Notes under the pieces: model-generated
Told to the model about the DNA's origin: nothing
Seen by the model: only the letters and a program-made list of their open reading frames with translations
Database searches by the model: none
Made by a program: the position numbers and the translations under genes
Assembly (NCBI GenBank): GCA_025531455.1
Contig: JAMYHL010000005.1
Span: 1,178,001-1,242,000 of the forward strand
Direction: 5' to 3'
From: Apiotrichum sp. Y4204
Taxonomy: Eukaryota > Basidiomycota > Tremellomycetes > Trichosporonales > Trichosporonaceae
Length of the DNA: 64,000 nt
In this document: positions 56,446 through 64,000 of the stretch, piece after piece
How the letters are laid out: each line of letters begins with the position of its first letter
Numbering within the stretch: the first letter of the stretch is position 1

Positions 56446-57774
56446 CTACTGAGGGGGATCGATAATGACCTTGATCACCGGATTACCCTCCTTATCCTTT
56501 CCGGCGCGGGTGAGCTCAAACGCGGCCAGTGCGTCCGTAAACTTGAACCGGTGGGTAACAAGCGGCTTGAGATCCACCAGTCCGCGCTCAACGAGCGAGA
56601 TGGCGAGCGGGTAGTCGCCCTGTCCGTAGCGGAACGACCCGACGACCTTGAGCTGTTTGGTGACAATGGCGAACATGGGGATCGGGACAGTCGGTGCGCC
56701 CATGCCGACCTGGACAAAGGTGCCTGCCGGACGGAGGAGGTGGAGGCCGGCCGCGATGCAGGGGGGCGCGCCCGACGCATCGACGCACACGTCAAGCGAC
56801 CCAGGGCCAAGTGCGGGGATGGAGAGCGCCGCGCGGAGCTCGTCCGCCACGCGCTCGGCGTATGCCTCGCCCGTCTCGCCGTCCTTCTTCGCGGGCTGGA
56901 GGAGTGAGTCGCGTTCCGGGGCCGTTTACTCACCGACAGGAAGATGTCGCTCGCTGCATACTTTTTCGCAAAGTCCAGACGCCGCTGCTGCACGTCAACC
57001 GCCACGACGCGCGCGGCACCAAGCGCCTTGGCTACCGCCATGCAGAGCAGACCGACGGGCCCGGCGCCAAAGATAATCACGTTGTCGCCGGACCGCATGT
57101 TCGCGAGGTTGTTGAGCGCGTGGACGCCGACTGCGAGCGGCTCAATCATCGCACCGTCCTCAGACGACACAGCGTCAGAAATCGGGTGCAGCATGTCGAA
57201 CGGCAGGCGGTCTTGGGTCAGCGAGCTACGGTGGACTGAACGTCCAACTCACAGTAACGGCAGAGTGTGCCGAATGTGTACGGGGGCGTCGCCGCGAACG
57301 TCATATTAGGACAAAGCTAGCGTAAGACCTAGGTCCCATCGCTGCACCTACCTCGTAAAGACCCATCTTGCACTGTCCGCAAGTACGGCACCCCATGCCG
57401 GGCTCGAGGGCGACGCGCTCGCCGATCTTGAGCCCGCTGGATGCGGGGACGTCCGGGCCGAGCTGGACGACGGTGCCCGAGCTCTCGTGGCCGAGACACA
57501 TGGGTTCGCCGAGCACAAAGCTGCCGATGCGCGCGTGCTCGAGGTAGTGCACGTCCGAGCCGCAAATGCCCGTCTTGGCGATGGCCACGAGCACCTGGTC
57601 GCCGGTGACGTCTGGGACCGGGCGCTGCGGTTAGGGATAAATGTGGGAGGTGGGGAGCCTGGCGACGGGGAGATGGGGGGTATCTCCGCTGCCGCCGGCA
57701 AGACTCACGTCCTCGAACTTTGTGTCGTGGATGCCGTGAAGCACGAAGGAGGGGTTATCGTTCTTGAGCGCCAT
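56446..57774 (-). CDS. XYL2: NAD-dependent xylitol/sorbitol dehydrogenase (zinc MDR family)
   Basis: Five exons, complement(56446..56895, 56934..57211, 57253..57316, 57352..57624, 57709..57774), encode 376 residues. It oxidises xylitol or sorbitol to the ketose in the cytosol, part of pentose and polyol catabolism. Catalytic zinc ligands are visible in GICGSDVHYLEH and GHESSG. A four-Cys structural zinc lobe is present (CRTCGQCKMGLYELC). The Rossmann loop is GAGPVGLLCMAVAKALGA, with Asp in VVAVDVQ indicating NAD over NADP. The C-terminus has KVVGSFRYGQGDYPLAISLV and ends VIIDPPQ. Xylitol preference cannot be separated from sorbitol by eye. It shares a 346-bp divergent promoter with ASH2. Confidence 0.95.
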
Positions 57775-58120
57775 GGTGGATATGTGGATGGGAGTGAAGT
57801 GGATTACCAGATGCAAGAGATGCCCTGTTCCTCGTGTTGCTGCTTATAGACCAACCTCGAGTACATCTCACACATCGCACAGCCTGTATTCCCATGACAG
57901 CATCGAGGGGAGGGACAACAGCGGGATTGATCACCCGGCAATCCGCAGATCCCCCGACAATTCCCCGAAAAGTCACCGGCAACCCCGGCTCCCGAGATCT
58001 TCCCACGGTCACCCCCAGCATGAGATTACCGGGTACCGCATCTGGACAACTCCCTCCACCGGTTCTCGTCCATTACATCGAGCATCTTCAGCTGTGCACA
58101 ACAACAACATTCTTTCTTCC
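57775..58120. other. Short divergent promoter between polyol dehydrogenase and ASH2
   Basis: 346 bp. GATC-containing and CCCCGACA-type sequence in the middle; no clear TATA box. Nothing else was recognised. Confidence 0.5.
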
Positions 58121-59869
58121 ATGAAACGCCGCCTGTCCGCCTCCGAGTCCGCGTCCTCGACCCCCGCGCCAGGCGACGCACTCTCCTCGCTGGACCGCGC
58201 GCCGGCTGCTGCCTCCGCCCCCGCCTCGGCACAGGGGACGCCCGCTCCAGACGCCGACGCCGCGGCGAGAGCACCCGCCCGCGTCGAGCGCACAGTCGCC
58301 AAGCCCGGCGCAATCGTCCCCGGCAGCGGGGACGGGACGGCGCACGGCGCCGAATGCTTCCAGTGGACAGACCTGCCGATGAACAAGATGGGTTAGTGGG
58401 GACTAGTGGGGAAGCCTCTAATTCCAGGATTCCGGTACGCGCCGTGCACGCCGAGCCCGACAGTCTCCCCGGCGCCGCATTTTCCATTCTACCGCACGAT
58501 ACCCGGCGCGCCGCCCGCTCCGCCCGTCGCGCTGTCGTGGGTCGACCGGAGCGCGTTTCTGCGTGTCTCTCGCGACGCGTTGACCGCCACCACAGACCGC
58601 GGGTTCCGCTCCGCGCGGGCGACGGTCGCGGTCCGCGAGGGGACGTGGTATTACGAGGCGATCATCGAGCGAGGGGACGGCGCGGGCGGTGGAGGCCGGG
58701 GAACAGGCGGGGATTCGGGAAACCCCCACGTTCGTGTCGGGTGGGGACGGCGCGAAGCCGGGCTCGACGCGCCGGTCGGTGCCGACGCGTACGCCTATGC
58801 TATCCGTGACGTCGGAGGGGAAAAGGTGCATATCTCCCGGCCGAGGCCGTACGGGCGTTCCTTCCGCACAGGCGACGTCGTCGGCTGCCTTATTCACCTC
58901 CCCCCGCGTCCTGCCGTGACTTCGGAGGACGACGCGGGGTACGTGCGCCGCTGGCGCGTGCCGCTGCGCTACAAGGGCCAGCTGTATTTCGAGATGGACG
59001 AGTACCCTGTGGCGAAGGAGATGGAGGCGCTGGTAAATCGTGAAGGGCGGGTGGCGGCTTCGCCGGTTGCGGAAGAGGAGACAAAGACGGCGAAGAAGGA
59101 CAAGAAATCCGCCGCGTCGAGTACACCTGCGCCGCGGCCACTCGCGACACTAGAAGGGAGCTACATTTCGTTTTTTCTCAACGGCACGCCATTATCCCCC
59201 GATCCGGCGTTTACGGACGTGTACGACTTTCTCCCGCTGCCCCCGCTGCCTGGCGCCAAGAAGAAGTTTGCGCACGCGTACGAGCGCGAGCGCGACGCAT
59301 ACCAGTACCACGACGACGGGACGCTGGGGTACTTTCCCATGGTATCGTGTTTTGGCCGGGGGAAGGTCCGCGTCAACTTTGGGCCCGAGTGGGAGGCGCC
59401 GGTGGAGCTGCCGCCGGGCACGCGGGGTGTTGTGGAGAGATGGGACGAGTTCCGGGCCGAGGAGGTGGTGTATGATGCGCGGGATGAGGCGGCCCTCTCG
59501 GAGCGCCTCATACGGGATATGGCGGCGGCAGCGGCGGCCAAGGCCAACCCCGCGCCAGTTACCAAAAAGCGCGATCGGAAGAAGAAGAAGACGCCGGCGC
59601 CGGGCGAAGAGGAGGGTACCCCGCGCGGGGATACACCGCGGGACCGCACGACGACGCCGTTCACGCCGCGGCACTCGAGTCCTGTCGAGCCCGAGGTCAC
59701 CCCTGAGGTCAAGATCGAGCCTGGATACGGGATGGGGATGGAGGCGGACCCGCGCGCGAATGTCGATGCGCATGCTGATGCGGATGCTGATGCTGATGCG
59801 GATGCGGATGCCGACGCTGACGCCGACGCCGATGGGGAGGACGCCATGGAAGGCGTGGTCTGGGATTAG
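58121..59869 (+). CDS. ASH2: Ash2/Bre2, SPRY subunit of the COMPASS H3K4 methyltransferase
   Basis: Two exons, 58121..58391 and 58428..59869, encode 570 residues. After about 75 low-complexity residues comes the Ash2 start AECFQWTDLPMNKMGFRYAPC. The SPRY fold then has LSWVDRSAFLRVSRDALTAT, GFRSARATVAVREGTWYYEA, HVRVGWGRREAGLDAPVGAD and later GYFPMVSCFGRGKVRVNFGP. The SPRY is interrupted by a charged insert (about residues 290-330), as in Bre2. The C-terminus holds the Sdc1/DPY30-binding-type helix (EAALSERLIRDMAAAAAA), a Lys-rich patch and an Asp-Ala repeat. There is no N-terminal PHD/winged helix as in animal ASH2L. It acts in the nucleus with Set1, Swd1 and Swd3 homologues to methylate histone H3 Lys4. 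Confidence 0.92.
59765..59833 (+). repeat. Asp-Ala coding hexamer repeat
   Basis: Twenty-three codons alternating GAT/GAC with GCN (one CAT) near the C-terminus of Ash2. The mixed codons suggest an older repeat or selection for the acidic product. Confidence 0.85.
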
Positions 59870-60250
59870 ACTGTTGTACATTGATTATCGATACTGTTGG
59901 GCGCGGCTCTCGGCAGCGTTAGTGTCTGATACCCATCCGCTGGGGGGCAGATTACATGCGGCCGACGTCTAGTATACTCCTAGCTGGTATCTGACGCAGC
60001 ATGTTCTGACTTAGTAGGGTCCCGCGCTCTCCCCAGGCTTTCACTTCTGACTGATGACTTCAATTTGCCCGATTGTTCATCTGCAGATAATTCGGATTCG
60101 GGCCGTACCGTCATTGCCACAGCAGAGCCTTCTGAAGACGCTTCCAGCCGCCTCATCTCGGATGCGCATCCTGCCCTCAATTGGAAGTTTCGCAAGTCAC
60201 GAGCTCATTCAACACTGTCCATTACGAGTACATATAGAGGCAAACTGTAG
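59870..60250. other. Convergent 3' region between ASH2 and metalloprotease
   Basis: 381 bp between stop codons. Nothing recognised beyond 3'UTR-type sequence. Confidence 0.5.
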
Positions 60251-61048
60251 CTAAACATTCACGAGCGGGCTGTTCCTAAACACACGGCGACACGTTCTGC
60301 CGCGGGAGAAGGTGCCCTCTGGGAGGTACTCCTGTACGGTGCGGTACTGATTCTGGATCTTGTCCGCGTCCGTGATCGCAGTCTTGATTCCGTTAGGGAC
60401 AGTCGAATCATACAACGCGACCGTGACCGCCTGCGCGAAATTCTCCGCCTGCGACGTGCGGGCATAGTTGTCGGGAACGTCCGGGTCCCTGTTGTACGCG
60501 TCGAGCCAGGGCTTTGAGTCGGAAAACTTCTTGTATCCCTCGAGGTGCGTGTCGATCGTGTGGGCAATCTCATGGGCCAGAACCATGGGGAGGTTTTTGA
60601 GATCGCCAAAGAGGGTTATACTGTCGCCGCCGTTCGCCGCATTCGCAGAGTCTGAGGGGAGGGCAGTAATCGTGCGCACATAGTTGCGGATACCGACGGG
60701 GAGGCGGCCAAACGCGTCAAGCAGTTCGGCGCGGGACACCTGCGCGTCCTTGTGCCGGCAAAACACCCACGGCTCGGGGCAGTCGGCGTACCGGAACTTG
60801 AATGCCCCGATATCGGAAACGGCAATCTTGTTGTCGTCGGCGACGCGCTTGCAGTCCGCCGGAAGCTTGTGCTGTGGAAAGGCAAGGTAGGTGATCTTGG
60901 GGACAGAAGTGTGGTCGATGAAGCCCTGTGCTAGCTGCAGGTCGGGGCGGACGGGGGCCTTGTCCAGTTCGGGGACGGGGTCCGGCACAGGGTTGGGCAC
61001 GGGTGTGGCCAACACCGCGGTGAAGGCGAGTAACGAGAGGACGAGCAT
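60251..61048 (-). CDS. Secreted zinc metalloprotease-like protein (HExxH)
   Basis: A single exon encoding 265 residues. A signal peptide (MLVLSLLAFTAVLATPVPNP) is followed by a Pro-Val linker. A zincin domain contains LPMVLAHEIAHTIDTHLEGY, whose HEIAH supplies two zinc ligands and the catalytic Glu, and SQAENFAQAVTVALY some 45 residues later, whose Glu is a candidate third ligand. Cys residues in LPADCKRV, YADCPEPWVFC and RTCRRVF could form two disulfides. Fungal relatives of this size are described as secreted single-domain metallopeptidase-like proteins. The substrate is unknown. A TATA-like ATATAA lies 90 nt upstream. The signal peptide and lack of introns fit an effector-sized exoprotein. 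Confidence 0.88.
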   Translation of the reverse strand: MLVLSLLAFTAVLATPVPNPVPDPVPELDKAPVRPDLQLAQGFIDHTSVPKITYLAFPQHKLPADCKRVADDNKIAVSDIGAFKFRYADCPEPWVFCRHKDAQVSRAELLDAFGRLPVGIRNYVRTITALPSDSANAANGGDSITLFGDLKNLPMVLAHEIAHTIDTHLEGYKKFSDSKPWLDAYNRDPDVPDNYARTSQAENFAQAVTVALYDSTVPNGIKTAITDADKIQNQYRTVQEYLPEGTFSRGRTCRRVFRNSPLVNV

Positions 61049-61948
61049 GGTGGTTGAGTGGAGGTGATGGGAGGCGGCTTGTTGATGAAAAGGTGGCCTT
61101 GTTGGGAGACGGTTTGTTGATGGAACGGTGGCGTTCTTATATCATGTTGACCAAGCTGTTTTGCCATGTCCAGTGGACGGCTCACGACCCAGCTACAGGA
61201 CCCCACACCGAGTTCATTACTCGGAGCACTGCATGGGAGATAAACTACGTCTGGATCCGCGCACTGCCACACTCGCCCCCGCCACAAGCACTACCAAACT
61301 AACGTTGACAACTAGAATAACTGACTTTCGATCCTAGATCCCGGATCGGTCGCGCTGGGGCTGCGTTTCAGAATCACAGCATAATATTATTATAGCTAGC
61401 TTGGATTTCTTCAGTAACAGGACACCGCCACAGACCCACGCGTCCACGCACTTTGGTACTGACACCACACCCCAGAAAGCAAGATTATTAGATTGGCTAT
61501 TAGATATAAGCTCATGCTCGGGGATCTGGGATCTGCTGCTCCCGGCGAAATCTAGGGGGCATGGGCAAATCCTGATCCCTAATAGAGTTTAGGCCATCAG
61601 AGTCAGAATGTGAGACGTCAGGCACACCCCGCATGACGATTCCAAAGAGATAGGCGTAAATGCGATGAGAGGTCTCGGTCAGTCTGCTTTCGTAAAGAGG
61701 AACGATCAAGAGACGGGTGATGAGGAGAAAGAGGGATCGAGAGATAAGAGGATGGGGAGGCTGTGTCGGGTCTGGGCCTAGGTCTGGGTCTGGGTATGGG
61801 TCATCAGCCAAACTGGAGGGATGTTGCAGTACCACTGTGACCCATGAATCGCAAGTTATTATTCTGCGGTCAATACTGCCCCACTCCCATGAATACAATG
61901 GAATGCATACATATCGCGTACTTGATCATCATCCCAGTCTTCTCCACC
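61049..61948. other. Intergenic region between metalloprotease start and PRP5 stop
   Basis: 900 bp. Holds the metalloprotease promoter, GATC-containing repeats near 61320-61350 and 61505-61535, and an imperfect GGGTCT tract at about 61765-61800. No supported gene. Confidence 0.5.
61137..61142 (-). promoter_or_regulatory. TATA-like element of the metalloprotease gene
   Basis: The minus strand reads GATATAAGAA, 90 nt before the ATG at 61048, in a position like that of the TATA box of the Lys/Gly-tailed protein gene. Confidence 0.5.
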
Positions 61949-64000
61949 TCACACAGTGTACCGTCCGCCTGAAGGGCCGGCGCGGTCCGCGCTCTGGAAT
62001 GTCAGCTTGCCCTCGGGGTTTTTGGAGCTGTGATTCTACTCACATTAAGTGCCTGCACGGACGCCTCGACGAGGTTGCGGCGGAGCTCGTCTACGGCGCG
62101 GCGCACACGCATCTCCTCGTTCGACTCGATGAGGAGGTGCAGCTTGGGCTCCTGTCCAGGTGCGGGTTCCTCGCCAGGCGGGTAGAACACGCCACGCATT
62201 GTAATGGACGCGCCCGAAATCTCCTGCAGCATCATCATGTGCTCCTTGTTGGTCGCCTTCCAGCGCGCCTTTTGCGGGTAGTCGTTGATCGGAAAGAGCG
62301 CGTGCCAGTCGGTCGCGTCGGGGTCCTTGGTCTTGCGGTTCGGGTCTTGCAGCGGAGAAGCCGCGCCGAGCGCTGCGGCCTTGGCGTGGTCCGTGAGGCG
62401 GGCAGCAATCTTGGCAAGGTTGGCGGCGTCGATATGCCGGCCGTCGCGGCGTGCCTGTTCCAGAGCAGCAAGAGTGGTGGACGGGAGGCGGGCGGCCTCG
62501 GCACGGGTACCGCGCTGTGCAGGACCTGAAGGAAGCTTGTCGGGAGCAGGGCCGTGGACGACCTCCACAGCAATCTCTGTGAAAGTGTAGTCGCCCTCCG
62601 ACTTGCCCTTTTCTCCACTGGACTTGGTGTGGTCCTGCTTGGGCTTGTACGGGATGACTGCACCCTCGCGCGACGAGAGGGAAAGCGCCTCCGAGGTGTC
62701 GCCGTACGTGACCTTCTCCGCGCGGTCCTTCTCGTCGCGGCGCCTCTGCAGCTGGTCCAGACCCTTGCCTTTGAAGCCGCTGCGCGCAGCACGCGCCTGG
62801 CCCGTGCGGATCTTGCCGAGGAACTTGTCCGCCATCTCCTTGAGCGAGTCCGGGATGAACGCCTTGGATGCCTCGAGGGCGCGGAGAAGATCGACGGAGA
62901 ACTTTTCCTGCTCGGGAGTGATGAACGTGATGCAGGTACCAGTATTGCCTGCGCGGCCGGTACGTCCGGCACGATGAATGTAGTCCTCCATATGGTTGGG
63001 AGCGTCGTAGTTGATGACGAGCTTTAGCTCCTTGACGTCGAGACCACGGGCCGCAACCGATGTCGCAACCAGCATGGGAAGACTGCCATTCTTAAAGTCC
63101 TTGATAGCTTCCAGACGGTCCACCTGCTCCTTTCCACCGTGGAGCGATGCGCATAGGTATCCACGGCCGAGCAGGGCGCGGAAGAGGTCGTCGGCGGACT
63201 CTTGGCGGTCCACAAAGATGAGAATGCGGTAGTTTGGATCGTCAGGGTGTTCGTTGCTGACCTCTCCAAGAATTTCCAGCAGACGACTCATCTTGGTATC
63301 CGCGTCGCGCACCTCGACACGTTGATCGATTTCAGCCGCCACAACGGAGCGGCCACCGACGGTGATCTCCAGCGGCTTGATAAGAATCTTGCGCGCCAGG
63401 GACTCCATAGACTTGGGAAACGTCGCCGAGAACAGCACTTTTTGCGCGTCGGGACGCATGTTGTTGGTAATCTTCATTACCTGCGGCTCGAAACCCATGT
63501 CAAACATGCGGTCGGCTTCGTCCATGACAATAAATGTCACTCGGCGGAGGTTGGTCACGCGACCATTGTTGGCAGTCAGGAGATCGATCATACGGCCCGG
63601 AGTGCACACCACAATCTCGGCGCCCTTCTTCATCGCAGCGATGTCCTCGCTAATCGACTGGCCGCCAACGCAGCACGACACTCGGAGGTTCATGACCTTG
63701 GCGAACGGCTTTGCCTCCTTGTGAATCTGCAGTGCCAGTTCACGCGTTGGCGCGAGAATGAGGCCAATAGGTCCGTCCAGACCACTCACGGGGCGCTGGT
63801 CCTTGACGTGGCGAAGCATGGGGAGGAGGAAGGCGATGGTCTTTCCGGACCCAGTTTTGGCAATACCGATAACGTCGCGACCCATCATGATAGCCGGAAT
63901 GGACTGCGCCTGGATAGGGGTAGGCTCCTTCCACTCGTTGTGACGGATGATTTCGAGGCAGGCGAGGGGCAAGCCGAGAGCACCCCAGTTGCGAACTGGA
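61949..64000 (-). CDS. PRP5: DEAD-box RNA helicase Prp5 (pre-mRNA splicing), 5' part missing
   Basis: Exons complement(61949..61993, 62044..>64000); the N-terminal RS-like region lies beyond the right edge. The visible protein begins at the Q-motif region ([17 protein letters not shown], then [12 protein letters not shown]). It contains [19 protein letters not shown], the DEAD box ([13 protein letters not shown]), SATFP, the helicase C-terminal ARGLDV and [10 protein letters not shown]. The long C-terminal extension ends in the Prp5/DDX46-specific KH-like region ([20 protein letters not shown], then [16 protein letters not shown]), and the last 50-nt intron leads to GGRYTV. Prp5 remodels U2 snRNP at the branch site in an ATP-dependent step of prespliceosome formation. 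Assignment over other DEAD helicases rests on the C-terminal extension. Confidence 0.95.

Noticed and set aside
61765..61800. Telomere-like GGGTCT repeats
   Set aside because: Short, imperfect and internal, between two ordinary genes; not the fungal TTAGGG-type repeat.
61717..62529. Plus-strand 270-codon frame opposite PRP5
   Set aside because: Overlaps the PRP5 coding sequence in antisense and has no family features.

Overview
The window is nuclear DNA of a GC-rich basidiomycete fungus, most likely a yeast of the Tremellomycetes, and Trichosporonales would fit. The evidence is indirect. Genes are dense and split by very small introns, mostly 33-90 nt, with GTGAGT/GTACGT/GTGCGT donors and CTNAC-like branch sites close to CAG/TAG acceptors. 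Codon use is strongly G/C-ending, intergenic gaps are short, and the protein set is typical of such fungi: GCK-III kinase Kic1, Dpm1 without a membrane anchor, and a cytochrome b5-fused sphingolipid desaturase. The species is not established. I found no rRNA, tRNA, CRISPR or mobile element that I can support.

Layout. 0-10 kb: 3' end of a GMC oxidoreductase, RPN10 (26S proteasome ubiquitin receptor), actin, glutamate decarboxylase. 10-16 kb: a rhodanese/Cdc25-like protein, a cytochrome b5-fused desaturase, then a 3.6 kb gap holding one probable 72-residue gene. 16-24.5 kb: KIC1-like Ste20 kinase, a secreted protein with a 250-residue Lys/Gly tail, a glycosylated calcineurin-like phosphoesterase. 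24.7-31 kb: a cytochrome P450, a SET-domain lysine methyltransferase, SKP1. 32.9-41 kb: a forkhead transcription factor and a TRIP4/ASC-1 (Rqt4) homologue, separated by a 4.1 kb repeat-bearing gap. 42-51 kb: SIP5-type RING protein, a small mitochondrial protein, a zinc-finger plus chromodomain protein, DPM1. 51.5-64 kb: a low-complexity protein, a small two-span membrane protein, NAD-dependent polyol (xylitol) dehydrogenase, ASH2/BRE2, a secreted HExxH metalloprotease, and most of PRP5 running off the right edge.

These are mostly housekeeping genes and do not form one pathway or a biosynthetic cluster. Several share themes. RPN10, SKP1 and SIP5 belong to ubiquitin signalling. ASH2, the SET protein, the chromodomain protein and the forkhead factor fit chromatin and transcription. 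KIC1, DPM1, the metalloprotease, the phosphoesterase and the Lys/Gly-tailed protein fit cell wall or secretory functions. Genes often sit as convergent pairs with about 100-500 bp between stops, and as divergent pairs sharing 0.3-4 kb promoters.

I predicted exon joins by hand from splice consensus and family alignment. All complete multi-exon models keep an open frame and have lengths divisible by three. The most unusual items are the secreted Lys/Gly-tailed protein, the stop-free 171-nt intron in the forkhead gene, introns of only 33 nt in the chromodomain gene, the intron-split actin start codon, and a TATA-driven 72-codon gene.
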